From: Rhizobium anhuiense
GTDB taxonomy: Bacteria; Pseudomonadota; Alphaproteobacteria; Rhizobiales; Rhizobiaceae
Length of the DNA: 64,000 nt
Reading direction: 5' to 3'
NCBI RefSeq assembly: GCF_003985145.1
Contig: NZ_ML133521.1
Location: forward strand, 1,116,001 to 1,180,000
Shown: positions 19,105 through 28,263 of the stretch, one piece after another
Numbering within the stretch: the first letter of the stretch is position 1
Layout: every line of letters starts with the position of its first letter
Program-made: the position numbers and the translations under genes
The notes under the pieces: generated by a model
Databases searched by the model: none
What the model saw: the letters and a program-made list of their open reading frames with translations, nothing else
Told to the model about the DNA's origin: nothing

Positions 19105-19875
19105 TCAGCTTTGCCCCTGATGCAGCCGACGGAAAATCCGCTCGATCTGGGCAACGACGGCGAAAAAGACGATGCCGGAGAGAGAAGCGAGCACGACGGC
19201 GGCAAAGAGCCTTTCCGCCTGATAGTTGAATGTCGACTGGATGATGACAGCACCCAGCCCCTGGTTCGAGCCGATCCACTCCCCGACGATCGCGCCGATC
19301 ACACAGGTGGTTGCCGAAATGCGCAATGACGCAAAGAGCAAGGGGGCGGACCGTGGTGCGCGCAGGCGCCAGAACGTTTCCCATCCGCTCGCCGAAAGCA
19401 CATGCATCAGGTCAAGCTCGCTCGCAGTCGCCAGATTGAGGCCCCGGGCGGTATTCACCAGGGTTGGGAAGAAGCAGATGAGAGCGGCGATGATGATCTT
19501 CGGAAGCATGCCGAGGCCGAAGATGAGGATGATGATCGGCGCGAGCGCCAGCACCGGGATGGTGTTGAAGAGCAGGACGACGGGAAAATAGGCGGCCTGG
19601 AACCGCGGATTATAGACAAAGGCAATCGCCATGATCACGGCGAGACCGTTGCCCAGGAGGAAGCCGAGACCCGCCTCCCCCCATGTCGGAACGGCATTCG
19701 ACAGCAGGAAGCGCCATTCGATGCCAAGCGTGCGCAGGATCGCCAGCGGCGTGGGAACGATATAACTGGGAATACCGAGAGCCGGCACCAGCCATTGCCA
19801 GGCGAGAAGCAATGAGAGGGCACCGATAACAGGAAGGCCGATCGCCTCGATGATGGATAACGGACGGTGCGTCAT
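19105..19875 (-). CDS. NitT/TauT-type ABC importer permease
   Basis: 256 residues with about six membrane spans (first at 13-34). The EAA-like docking loop is around LMHVLSASGWETFWRLRAPR, typical of SsuC/TauC/NrtB permeases. It overlaps the ATPase gene by 4 bases and is the last gene of a five-gene minus-strand set. The substrate is unknown: the family carries nitrate, sulfonates, taurine, thiamine precursors and aromatic acids. Confidence 0.88.
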   Translation of the reverse strand: MTHRPLSIIEAIGLPVIGALSLLLAWQWLVPALGIPSYIVPTPLAILRTLGIEWRFLLSNAVPTWGEAGLGFLLGNGLAVIMAIAFVYNPRFQAAYFPVVLLFNTIPVLALAPIIILIFGLGMLPKIIIAALICFFPTLVNTARGLNLATASELDLMHVLSASGWETFWRLRAPRSAPLLFASLRISATTCVIGAIVGEWIGSNQGLGAVIIQSTFNYQAERLFAAVVLASLSGIVFFAVVAQIERIFRRLHQGQS

Positions 19876-20672
19876 GCAGCCGAACTCCCCTCCTGCAGCA
19901 ATTGGCGCAGACGGGCGGCGGTCTCCTGGACATCGAGGCTCTCACGCCGACAGAGGCCGCGCTCGTCTTTCAGCGGCGCAAGGTCGATCAGCGCCTGGAC
20001 GCGGCCCGGATTGGCGGCCAGGACCAGCACGCGTCCGCCGAGATAGATCGCCTCGATGACGCTGTGAGTGACGAACAGGATGGTCGTGCCGGTCCGGCGC
20101 CAGACGTCCAGAAGCTCGTCGTTCAGTCGTTCGCGGGTGATCTCGTCGAGCGCACCGAAGGGCTCGTCCATGAGCAGGATATCCGGCTCGCATTGAAGCG
20201 CACGCGCTATGGCGACGCGCTGGCGCTGTCCGCCGGACAATTGATGCGGATAGCGGTCGGCCAGATGCGACAGGCCGACCAGCTCGATCCAATGGTTGGG
20301 CCGCGGATCGACCAAGCGCGAGACGCTCTTCTTCCCCACCTGGAGCGGCAGCGCGACATTCTCCCTCACGGTCCGCCAGGGTAACAGCGTTGCGTCCTGA
20401 AAGACGAAGGCGACCTCGCGCCGCCGGCGCGCCTCCGAAGCTGTCCTGCCGAGCACCGACAGCCGCCCGTCAAGCGGCGGAAGAAGATCCGCCACCGCAC
20501 GCAGGAAGGTCGACTTGCCACAACCGGAAGGGCCGAGAATGGTCAGAAACTCACCCCTGCCGACGCTGAGGTCGACGCCGGACAGAATGCGGGTCGTCTC
20601 GACAGCGCCGGCATAGCCGATAGCCAGATCCTTGGTTTCGATGGCCGCTGCTTCAGGCAAATCCGCTCTCAC
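19872..20672 (-). CDS. NitT/TauT-type ABC importer ATPase
   Basis: 266 residues with Walker A GPSGCGKST, signature [16 protein letters not shown], Walker B ILLMDEPFGALD and H-loop FVTHSVIEAI, all intact. Start: a GTG at 20672 forms a GTGA overlap with the stop of the binding-protein gene, which is why it is preferred to the ATG 54 bases upstream. It drives uptake together with the permease that follows. Confidence 0.88.
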   Translation of the reverse strand: MRADLPEAAAIETKDLAIGYAGAVETTRILSGVDLSVGRGEFLTILGPSGCGKSTFLRAVADLLPPLDGRLSVLGRTASEARRRREVAFVFQDATLLPWRTVRENVALPLQVGKKSVSRLVDPRPNHWIELVGLSHLADRYPHQLSGGQRQRVAIARALQCEPDILLMDEPFGALDEITRERLNDELLDVWRRTGTTILFVTHSVIEAIYLGGRVLVLAANPGRVQALIDLAPLKDERGLCRRESLDVQETAARLRQLLQEGSSAA

Positions 20673-21715
20673 GCAATCTTCGGGCGGTCGCCCGCCGTCA
20701 TGTCCAGTATCTCCGTCGTATAGCAATCCTCCAGCTTCGGAGCGCCGCTCTTGAACTGACCGATCTTGTCATAGACGGAAATCTGCTCGGCAAGCGCGGC
20801 TGGATCGAAGCTGCCCCAGCCATCCTTGCCGGTCGCAGAGTCGAAGCTCAGCGACAATATACGCGGCACCGTCTTCAGCTCTACGGCAAGATCGAGCTGC
20901 GGATAGGCCTCGACTGTCAACTTCACCGCCTCTTCGGGATGTTCATGCGTCCAGGCCCAGCCCTTGGCGACGGCACGCAGCACCTTTGCCAGCGTCTCGG
21001 CGTTGCCGCTCACGGCATCGTCGGTGGCGAAATAGACATTGGCATAGGATGGCAGGCCCGTGTCCTTCATCATCAGATCGATGCGGTCGGGGCCGATGAC
21101 GGAAAGGGCCTGCGTGTTGGTGATCCATCCGGTGACCGCATCCACCTGGCCGGTCATCAGCGACGTCATGTCGAAGCCGATATTGGTGATGGTCAGGCTC
21201 GAGGGATCGATATTGTTCTTCAGCAGGATGGCATCGAGCACATAACGGGCCGTCGGCTGGATGCCGATGCGCTTGCCGACCATATCCCTGACGGTGCGGA
21301 TCGGCGCTTTGGGCAGCGAGTAGAAGGCGAAAGGCGCCATGCGGAAACCGCAGGCGAAGATCTTGATCGGCACGCCGGATGACCTGGCAAGAAGAAGCTG
21401 TGCTGAATCCGAGAATTGGCCGAGCTGCGCATCACCGGTGATCACAGGCGGCACCGTTGCCGAATTGGGACCGCCAGGGGAAAACTCGACGTCGAGACCC
21501 TCGGCCTCAAACAGGCCTTGCTTGACGGCAACGATATCGCCGATCTGTCCGTTGCTCATCAGCCAATCATATTTGATGACGACTTTGGATGCCGCGGCGT
21601 TCGAATGACGCGGTACGAATACGCTGATCCCCGCCGTCGCCGCGGCGAGAGCAAAGGCTCCGCCCTTCAGGACGGTACGCCTGCCGACCGCGATTTGTTT
21701 GTCATCCCCGTTCAT
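20669..21715 (-). CDS. NitT/TauT-type substrate-binding protein (NMT1/SsuA-like)
   Basis: 348 residues. A twin-arginine signal (VGRRTVLKGGAFALAAATAG) occupies about residues 9-30, with cleavage near SNAAA. The mature type II binding fold starts VVIKYDWLMSNGQ and contains the GLFEAEGLDVEFSPGGPNS segment typical of NMT1/THI5-like proteins. ATG 21715 is preceded by a purine-rich AAGGGGAAGG site; the much longer upstream frame has no domain content. Unlike the other importers here, its gene is joined directly to the ATPase gene with no hairpin. Confidence 0.87.
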   Translation of the reverse strand: MNGDDKQIAVGRRTVLKGGAFALAAATAGISVFVPRHSNAAASKVVIKYDWLMSNGQIGDIVAVKQGLFEAEGLDVEFSPGGPNSATVPPVITGDAQLGQFSDSAQLLLARSSGVPIKIFACGFRMAPFAFYSLPKAPIRTVRDMVGKRIGIQPTARYVLDAILLKNNIDPSSLTITNIGFDMTSLMTGQVDAVTGWITNTQALSVIGPDRIDLMMKDTGLPSYANVYFATDDAVSGNAETLAKVLRAVAKGWAWTHEHPEEAVKLTVEAYPQLDLAVELKTVPRILSLSFDSATGKDGWGSFDPAALAEQISVYDKIGQFKSGAPKLEDCYTTEILDMTAGDRPKIA

Positions 21716-21771
21716 TTGCTTGCCTTCCCCTTGTTGGTTTATCGGACGGCTGGCTGGGCCGCTTATGCTCG

Positions 21772-22209
21772 TTACTGCGGGTCGATGTCGCCGATCGGGC
21801 CGCCTTCGGACCACGCATAGATCTCCCAGAGATTGTCGTCGGGATCGGCGAAATAGCAGCATCGCGCATTCCAGACGTAATTCTGCGGCGGCGCGTGGAA
21901 GAGCACGCCCGCGGCCTTCAGCTCCGCATAGGCAGCATCGACCTGCTGTGGCGAGGCAAGCTCGATGGCCGCGCAGGCCTTGTGCACGCCCGGAGGCGCC
22001 CGGCGGTTTGAGACACCGGTATTCTCGGCGATATGCGCGATCTCCCAGAGCGCCAGCGTCACGCCCGCGCCTTTGAAATCGGCAAAGCCGGGAGCGCGGC
22101 GGCGCGGCTTGAAGCCAAGCCGCTCGACATAGAAGGCAGATGCTCTTTCGATATCCTCGACCAAAAAACAGATGTCGGTAATCGGATTGGTTTGGGCAAA
22201 AGCGGTCAT
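21772..22209 (-). CDS. VOC-family (glyoxalase/dioxygenase-fold) protein
   Basis: 145 residues with the paired beta-alpha-beta-beta-beta modules of the vicinal-oxygen-chelate fold. The first begins TDICFLVEDIERASAFYVE. The second ends in CYFADPDDNLWEIYAW, supplying the usual acidic metal ligand. Members are lyases, dioxygenases, epimerases or antibiotic-binding proteins. It lies 56 bases upstream of the binding-protein gene and downstream of an AraC regulator on the same strand, so it may act on the imported compound. Its exact function cannot be read from sequence. Confidence 0.8.
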   Translation of the reverse strand: MTAFAQTNPITDICFLVEDIERASAFYVERLGFKPRRRAPGFADFKGAGVTLALWEIAHIAENTGVSNRRAPPGVHKACAAIELASPQQVDAAYAELKAAGVLFHAPPQNYVWNARCCYFADPDDNLWEIYAWSEGGPIGDIDPQ

Positions 22210-22316
22210 ACGGGCCTCCTGATGGGAAAAGCCTCGCAGACCGCAGCCTCAAGAGATTTCAAATTCGTGCGGTTATCTTTCGCAAAATTGCTGATTTGCC
22301 ATCGGCGGGCGCCGGC

Positions 22317-23180
22317 TCAAAGACGGACCGAACGCTGGTATTCCTTCGGTGTCGCCCCCATCAGACGCCGAAAGACGCTGGAGAAATGCGCCTGGCTGGA
22401 AAAGCCTGTGGTATAAGCGATGTTTGCAAGCGTCTCCTTGCCATCGGCAAGGTAAAGTCGCGCCCGCTCGATCCTGCGTTCGAGGACGAAGCGATGCGGC
22501 GCCATGCCCGCCGCCCGTTTGAATTCCCGACTGAAGTGAAAGGGGCTCATATGGGCCACACCGGCCAGCTCCTCAACACTCAAATCGGATTTGCCAAGCA
22601 GGTCCTCGATGTAATCGATCACGCGCCGGAGATTCTCCGATGTCAGCGGACGATCGCCGGCTTCAGGTTTGGCGCCCAGCAGTTTTACAACACAACAGGC
22701 GAGCGCCATTCCCAGATGCTGCATCAAAAGCGGGTCGTCGCGCCCGGTCTTCTCGGCGGCAAATGCAAGAGAAAGCGCAACCTGCAGCGTTGTCGGATCC
22801 GTCGTCGCGCTCAGCGCATCACTATCCCAATGCTCGGGATCGAAGCGAGAACCCCCGATGCCGCTGTAGAGCGCCGGTGACTGGAAGATCGAGATATAAT
22901 CCGCCGCATCGCCCTCGACCTCAAGGACCGTGGCAGCCGGTTGAAATCCCAGAGTGAAGGGCGGCCTCTCAACTTTGCAGAATGCCCCGCTTCCAAACCG
23001 ATAGGCATATTTGCCGTGCGCCGTACGGTTGATCGAAATTCTATGAAGCGAGCCCCTTGAAACCATTTGCCCCGCGGCACTGCGATAGGTCTCGACGATC
23101 ATGTCGCGTTGAACGAAGGCCTTGTAGCCTCCGAGGGATGGCCGGCTTATTGAGAAAATCTGCGGATCGATATCGGGCAT
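22317..23180 (-). CDS. AraC-family transcriptional regulator
   Basis: 287 residues. The first 175 or so form a cupin-like effector domain. Two helix-turn-helix units follow (LSVEELAGVAHMSPFHFSRE and ETLANIAYTTGFSSQAHFSS), then the PKEYQRSVR tail. It heads the minus-strand VOC-ABC group but is also divergent from the sugar importer at 23610. It could therefore regulate either, acting from the 429-base gap. I favour the VOC/NitT group because of shared direction and close spacing. Confidence 0.88.
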   Translation of the reverse strand: MPDIDPQIFSISRPSLGGYKAFVQRDMIVETYRSAAGQMVSRGSLHRISINRTAHGKYAYRFGSGAFCKVERPPFTLGFQPAATVLEVEGDAADYISIFQSPALYSGIGGSRFDPEHWDSDALSATTDPTTLQVALSLAFAAEKTGRDDPLLMQHLGMALACCVVKLLGAKPEAGDRPLTSENLRRVIDYIEDLLGKSDLSVEELAGVAHMSPFHFSREFKRAAGMAPHRFVLERRIERARLYLADGKETLANIAYTTGFSSQAHFSSVFRRLMGATPKEYQRSVRL

Positions 23181-23609
23181 TGTTTCATTCTCCCTGACAG
23201 GGAGAGAGGCAAGTTGCGCGCCAAATGGAAGCCAAGCTTCGCGCTGGATATCAACGTCGTGGGATAAAACCCGACCGCGCCCATGTAAATCGTGATTTTA
23301 TGACTGCTGTCGCGCCACACGGCACCACGGCCTGGCAGGCGTTCACCCTCGGCAAATCTGGTCGCATGCGCAAGAATTATGCAGTGCGTGTTTCTTCCTG
23401 ATCGGTGGCTGTGGACTGTCGACTCATCTGATCGCTCTCAAAACCGCCGAGACATCCGAAATCATTCCCGGTCATGGGAAACCGCAGCCAGGGATCAGCT
23501 TTCGTTCCCTCCACTCTTTTCCCCGGAGATCGTTCTTTTGGAAATTCGTTCCTCCTCATCCGCATTAATCCATTTAATCTATAGACATAATTAATTGGAG
23601 AGAATGGCA
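23181..23609. other. Divergent intergenic region before the sugar importer
   Basis: About 430 bases between the AraC gene and the sugar-binding-protein gene. The last 60 bases are AT-rich (ATTAATCC...TTAATCTATAGACATAATTAATT) and likely hold the importer promoter. No convincing gene, hairpin or repeat was seen in the remainder. Confidence 0.35.
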
Positions 23610-24620
23610 ATGAGCATCGAAAAATCCGGAAGCGGTCTCGGAAGACGAGACCTGTTGAAACTGTCCGCCGCGGCCGGGGTTGCCGTCGCCGGTGCCTCCC
23701 TCATCGGGCAGAAGCCGGTTTTTGCAGCCGAAGAGCTGTCGCTGAAAGGCAAGCGCATAGCCATCAGCGCCACCGGCACCGATCACTTCTTCGACCTGCA
23801 GGCCTATAATGCCCAGATCGAAGAGGTAAAGCGCCTCGGCGGCGAGCCCATCGCCGTCGATGCCGGGCGCAATGACGGCAAGCTGGTTTCGCAATTGCAG
23901 ACGCTGATCGCCCAGAAGCCGGATGCGATCGTCCAGATCCTCGGTACGCTCAGCGTCATCGATCCCTGGCTGAAGAAGGCGCGCGATGCCGGGATCCCGG
24001 TTTTGACCGTCGACGTCGGCTCGACCAATTCGATCAACAACACGACTTCCGACAATTGGGGCATCGGCAAGGACCTGGCGCTACAGCTCGTCTCCGATAT
24101 CGGCGGCGAAGGCAATATCGTCGTCTTCAACGGCTTCTACGGCGTCACCCCCTGCGCGATCCGCTACGACCAGCTGGTCAATGTCGTCAAATATTTCCCG
24201 AAGGTGAAAATCCTCCAGCCGGAACTGCGCGACGTCATCCCGAACACCGTGCAGGACGCCTTCACGCAGATCACGGCCATCCTCAACAAATATCCGGAAA
24301 AGGGTTCGATCAAGGCGATCTGGTCGGCCTGGGACATTCCGCAGCTGGGCGCGACTCAGGCTCTGACGGCCGCCGGGCGGACCGAGATCCGCACCTACGG
24401 CGTCGACGGCAGCCCGGAAGTGCTGCAGCTCATCGCCGATCCGAATTCGCCGGCCGGCGCCGATGTCGCCCAGCAGCCGGCGGAAATCGGCCGCACCGCC
24501 ATCCGCAACGTCGCCAAGCTGCTCGCCGGCCAGACCCTGCCGCGCGAAACCTATGTTCCGGCGCTGCTCGCCAACAAGACCAATGTCGGCGAAGTCACCA
24601 AGAAACTCGGCATCGGCTGA
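23610..24620 (+). CDS. Ribose-type sugar ABC importer, substrate-binding protein
   Basis: 336 residues. A Tat-type signal (LGRRDLLKLSAAAGVAVAG) precedes a type I periplasmic-binding domain. Features include IAISATGTDHFFD, the hinge region around GIPVLTVDVGSTNS, and GIGKDLALQLVSDIG. Such proteins deliver pentoses, hexoses, polyols or autoinducer-2. The start was placed at ATG 23610 because GGAGA lies 8 bases ahead; ATG 23604 is too close to it. It heads a four-gene operon with no catabolic enzyme nearby, so the sugar is unknown. Confidence 0.87.
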   Translation: MSIEKSGSGLGRRDLLKLSAAAGVAVAGASLIGQKPVFAAEELSLKGKRIAISATGTDHFFDLQAYNAQIEEVKRLGGEPIAVDAGRNDGKLVSQLQTLIAQKPDAIVQILGTLSVIDPWLKKARDAGIPVLTVDVGSTNSINNTTSDNWGIGKDLALQLVSDIGGEGNIVVFNGFYGVTPCAIRYDQLVNVVKYFPKVKILQPELRDVIPNTVQDAFTQITAILNKYPEKGSIKAIWSAWDIPQLGATQALTAAGRTEIRTYGVDGSPEVLQLIADPNSPAGADVAQQPAEIGRTAIRNVAKLLAGQTLPRETYVPALLANKTNVGEVTKKLGIG

Positions 24621-24630
24621 CACTGAACAC

Positions 24631-24659
24631 GAGCGATCCGGCCCTGCCGGATCGCTCGG
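24631..24659 (+). terminator. Intergenic hairpin after the sugar-binding-protein gene
   Basis: CGAGCGATCCGG (24631-24642) pairs perfectly with CCGGATCGCTCG (24648-24659) around a 5-base loop: a 12-bp stem without a U-run. It sits between the binding-protein stop and the ATPase ribosome-binding site, so it probably trims and protects the binding-protein message. Confidence 0.7.
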
Positions 24660-24684
24660 AATCTGCCCGCCCGGAGAGATCGAC

Positions 24685-26235
24685 ATGACGGCCATTTCGT
24701 TGAAGCAGCCGGTCACGGCACGCAACGACATCATCCGCTTCGAAGGCATCGTCAAGCATTTCGGCGGGGCGCAGGCGCTTGCCGGCGCGTCGCTGATCGT
24801 CAGGCGCGGCACCATCCACGGTCTCGTCGGCCAGAACGGCGCCGGCAAGTCGACGCTGATCAAGCTGCTGGCCGGTCTTCACCAGCCGGATGGCGGCCGG
24901 ATCGAGATCGAAGGGCGTACATTCGACAGGCTGACGCCGCATCTTGCCGAAGAGCTCGGCATCCACTTCATTCACCAGGATCGGCTGCTGGTGCCGACCT
25001 TCACCGTCGGCGAAGCCCTGTTCCTCGGCCGGGAACCGCGCATATCTGGCACGCCGTTCCTCGACCGGCGACTGATGCAGCGGCGCGCATCCGACATTCT
25101 CAACGACTATTTCGGTATCCGCTTGCCGAACAGCGCGCTGATCGGCGAATTGTCGACCGCCGAAAAGCAGATCGTGCAGATCACCCGCGCCCTCCTCAAT
25201 CAGCCGAAAGTGCTCGTCTTCGATGAGCCGACCGCCGCCTTGGTGCGCCGCGAGGCCGATATCCTCTTCCAGCTGATCCGTCGTCTGCGCGACGAGGGCG
25301 TCACCATCATCTATATCTCGCATTACCTGAACGAAATCGAAGAGCTCTGCGACCACGTCACCGTGCTGCGCAATGGGCTTGATGTCGCCTCCCTGCCGAT
25401 CGGGGACACCTCGGCCGGTGCGATTGCGCGGCTGATGGTCGAGCGCGACATCAAGGAGATGTTCCCGAAGCCACAGGTGACGCCTGGCGAGGAAATCCTC
25501 AAGGTCGAGCAACTGTCGGCGCCGGGGAAATATAGCGACGTCAGTTTCACGCTTCGCCGCGGCGAGGTGCTCGGCCTCACCGGCCTGCTCGGCTCCGGCG
25601 CCAAGGAGCTGGTCCGCGCGCTCTTCGGTCTGGAGACAGCGGCGTCCGGCCGTATCGAGGTCAGCGGCAAGGCTGCCCGTTTCACCAATCCAACGCAGGC
25701 GACCGGGCGCGAGATCGCGCTGGTGCCGGAAGACCGGCGACGCCACGGCATCGCGCTCGACCTCAGCGTCGCGGAAAATATCAGCCTTTCCAGCCTTGGC
25801 CGTTTCACCCGTTTCGGCTTTCTCGATCGCAAACGCGAACGGGACGAAGCCGATGCCCTGATTAGTCGGCTGCAGGTGAAAACCAATGGGCGCGATGCCC
25901 TGCTGCGCACGCTTTCAGGCGGCAACCAGCAGAAGATCGCCATCGCCAAATGGCTGAGCCGCCGCTCCGAGGTCTATCTCCTCGACGAGCCGACGGTCGG
26001 CGTCGATATCGGCTCCAAGGTCGAGATCTATACGCTGATCGGCGAACTCGCGGCGCGCGGCGCCGGTGTGATCGTGCTGTCTTCGGATCTGCCCGAACTC
26101 GTCGGCATCACCGACCGCATCCTCGTGCTCTTCCGCGGGCGGGTGGTGCGGGAATTCATCTCGTCGGAGACCACGGCGGATGCCGTGCTGGCGCAATCGA
26201 CCGGATCATCCGAGGGACAACGCCATGTCGGCTGA
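24685..26235 (+). CDS. Ribose-type sugar ABC importer, double ATPase (RbsA-like)
   Basis: 516 residues with two ATPase halves. The first has Walker A GQNGAGKST and a LSTAEKQ signature. The second has the degenerate Walker A GLLGSGAKE, usual for RbsA/MglA proteins, and a canonical LSGGNQQK signature. ATG 24685 follows GGAGAG by 6-8 bases; the upstream open frame is the shadow of the binding-protein gene. It overlaps the first permease gene by 11 bases. Confidence 0.92.
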   Translation: MTAISLKQPVTARNDIIRFEGIVKHFGGAQALAGASLIVRRGTIHGLVGQNGAGKSTLIKLLAGLHQPDGGRIEIEGRTFDRLTPHLAEELGIHFIHQDRLLVPTFTVGEALFLGREPRISGTPFLDRRLMQRRASDILNDYFGIRLPNSALIGELSTAEKQIVQITRALLNQPKVLVFDEPTAALVRREADILFQLIRRLRDEGVTIIYISHYLNEIEELCDHVTVLRNGLDVASLPIGDTSAGAIARLMVERDIKEMFPKPQVTPGEEILKVEQLSAPGKYSDVSFTLRRGEVLGLTGLLGSGAKELVRALFGLETAASGRIEVSGKAARFTNPTQATGREIALVPEDRRRHGIALDLSVAENISLSSLGRFTRFGFLDRKRERDEADALISRLQVKTNGRDALLRTLSGGNQQKIAIAKWLSRRSEVYLLDEPTVGVDIGSKVEIYTLIGELAARGAGVIVLSSDLPELVGITDRILVLFRGRVVREFISSETTADAVLAQSTGSSEGQRHVG

Positions 26236-27244
26236 AGTGGAATTCGCGCCTTCCGGTTTGTCTGCTGCGGAACCGCCTCCCCGGCCGGCCGGCAATATTG
26301 CAGCGGCCGCGCTACGCTTCGGATCGTTGATCGCCTTCGCCGCCATTCTGATCGTCTTCTCGCTGACTGCGCCCTATTTCCTCAGCATCGGCAATATCGG
26401 TAATGTGCTTGGCCAATCGGCCATCTCAGGCGTGCTTGCCATCGGTCTGACGATCGTGCTGATCGCCGGCGGCTCCAATGTCGTCACCGGCGGCATCGAC
26501 CTGTCGCTCGCCGCCAATATGGGTCTCAGCGCCGCAGTCTATGCGAGCCTGACGCAGCTCGGCTACGGCGACGCGACGGCGATTGCGGCGGCGATCTTGA
26601 CCGGGGCGCTAATCGGCACGGTGAATGCCATTGCCGTCGTCTATGCCGGCATCGTGCCACTGCTTGCCACGCTTGCCGTCATGAACGTCGTCGCCGGCCT
26701 GGAATTGGTGCTGACCGGCAATACCGTCCTGCCGGCCTCGACGCCCTTCCTCTCAGCGCTTTCGGCCTCGGATCCTTTCGGCATACCGGTTCTTGCCTAT
26801 GTGCTCCTCGGCTTCACGGCGATCGCGACGGCGATCGTGCAATATACTCCGCTCGGCCTGCGTCTCTATGCTGTCGGTGAGTTTCCGGATGCGGCGCGTG
26901 CCGCCGGTCTGCCGCTTCGCCGGCTACTATCAGGTGCCTTCGTCGCCAGCGGCGTTTCCGGCGGCATCGCCGGCATCCTGTCCGTTTCCTATCTGAGCGG
27001 CAGCACGACCGGCGCCGGCGAGATGCTGCTGCCCGTCGTCGTCACCGCCCTGCTCGGCTCGGTCTTTTCGCGCCGGCTGGTTCCGACAGTCACCGGGACG
27101 CTGCTTTCGGCCCTTTTGGTCGGCTTCCTGGTCAACGGTTTCCAGTTGCTGAATATTTCGAGCACCCTGGTCAGCGGCGTCCAGGGCGTGCTCATTCTCA
27201 TCGTCGTTTCCGCGACGACACTGCTGCGCCGGCAGGAGGCCTGA
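26225..27244 (+). CDS. Sugar ABC importer permease 1 (RbsC-like)
   Basis: 339 residues with eight to ten hydrophobic segments. The BPD_transp_2 features include TGGIDLSLAANMGLSA and the loop ARAAGLPLRRLLSGAF that docks the ATPase. The ATG at 26225 lies inside the end of the ATPase gene (11-base overlap). It is followed after 2 bases by a second, distinct permease, so the channel is probably a heterodimer rather than the RbsC homodimer. Confidence 0.9.
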   Translation: MSAEVEFAPSGLSAAEPPPRPAGNIAAAALRFGSLIAFAAILIVFSLTAPYFLSIGNIGNVLGQSAISGVLAIGLTIVLIAGGSNVVTGGIDLSLAANMGLSAAVYASLTQLGYGDATAIAAAILTGALIGTVNAIAVVYAGIVPLLATLAVMNVVAGLELVLTGNTVLPASTPFLSALSASDPFGIPVLAYVLLGFTAIATAIVQYTPLGLRLYAVGEFPDAARAAGLPLRRLLSGAFVASGVSGGIAGILSVSYLSGSTTGAGEMLLPVVVTALLGSVFSRRLVPTVTGTLLSALLVGFLVNGFQLLNISSTLVSGVQGVLILIVVSATTLLRRQEA

Positions 27245-27246
27245 CC

Positions 27247-28248
27247 ATGTCGCTCCATATCCCTACCCCCGCCACGACAGGCTTGCCGCGTCTGATCGCC
27301 GGCGGCCTGGTGCGTTATGGGCTGATCCTCGCCCTGGTTGCGGTATTCGCCGCCTTTTCCCTGACAACGCCGACATTCACAACGCTGGCGAACCTGCAGA
27401 GCATACTGGTCAACAATTTCACGCTGCTTGCCATCGTCTCCATCGCCATGACCTTCGCCGTCGCCTCGGGCGGCATCGATCTTTCCGTGGGAACGGCAAT
27501 GGATTTCGCCAGCTTCGCTTTCGTTTCGCTGGTTCTCGCCGGGCAGCCGGTGGCACTCGCCGCGCTGGCGGGACTGGCAGCCGGAGCGGTCGTCGGCGTC
27601 TTCAACGCGCTCTTGATCTCCGGGATCGGGGTGTCGCCGTTCCTCGCCACGCTCGGCACGCTGTTCATCGGCCGCAGCGTTCAACAACTGCTGACCAATG
27701 GCGGCAATCCGGTCTATCTGCCGCCGAACGGCGTGCCGGAGGCCTTCCGCTTCCTCGGCCACGGCACGGTCGCCGGCTTTCCGGTGCCGCTGGCCGCGGC
27801 CATCATCGTCATCGCAGCCGCAGCGGTGGTTTTTGCCCGCACGCGTTTCGGCCGTGTCATTCTGTCGATCGGCATCCAGCCGGGCGTCGTGCGCTATTCC
27901 GGCATCGCAGCGCCGGCCCATGTAACGGTGACCTTCATCCTGGTCGGGTTGATCGCGGCCATCGCCGGCCTGATCCTGACGGCAACCGTCACCACCTACA
28001 TTCCATCCTCCGGCAATGCCTTCCTGCTCAATGCCATCGGCGCCACCTTCATCGGCACGACGCTCAGCCCGCTCGGGCGGCCGAATGTCGGCGGGACCGT
28101 CCTCGGCGCGCTGCTGCTCAGCGTCGTCGCCAACGGGCTGCTGCTGACAGACCTGAACTTCTATTGGCAGCAGGTCGGCACGGGAACGCTGATCTTTGCC
28201 GTGCTGGCCCTGAGCTTCATCAACAGAAAGGCTGCCGGCGGTGCGTAA
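27247..28248 (+). CDS. Sugar ABC importer permease 2 (RbsC-like)
   Basis: 333 residues, about nine membrane spans, with the family motif ASGGIDLSVGTAMDFAS and GVVRYSGIAAPAHVTVTF at the cytoplasmic docking loop. It is only moderately similar to permease 1 by eye, which argues for divergence rather than a recent copy. It ends 15 bases before the convergent glpK stop, leaving no room for separate terminators. Confidence 0.9.
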   Translation: MSLHIPTPATTGLPRLIAGGLVRYGLILALVAVFAAFSLTTPTFTTLANLQSILVNNFTLLAIVSIAMTFAVASGGIDLSVGTAMDFASFAFVSLVLAGQPVALAALAGLAAGAVVGVFNALLISGIGVSPFLATLGTLFIGRSVQQLLTNGGNPVYLPPNGVPEAFRFLGHGTVAGFPVPLAAAIIVIAAAAVVFARTRFGRVILSIGIQPGVVRYSGIAAPAHVTVTFILVGLIAAIAGLILTATVTTYIPSSGNAFLLNAIGATFIGTTLSPLGRPNVGGTVLGALLLSVVANGLLLTDLNFYWQQVGTGTLIFAVLALSFINRKAAGGA

Positions 28249-28263
28249 GAGCCGGAAGCGGTT

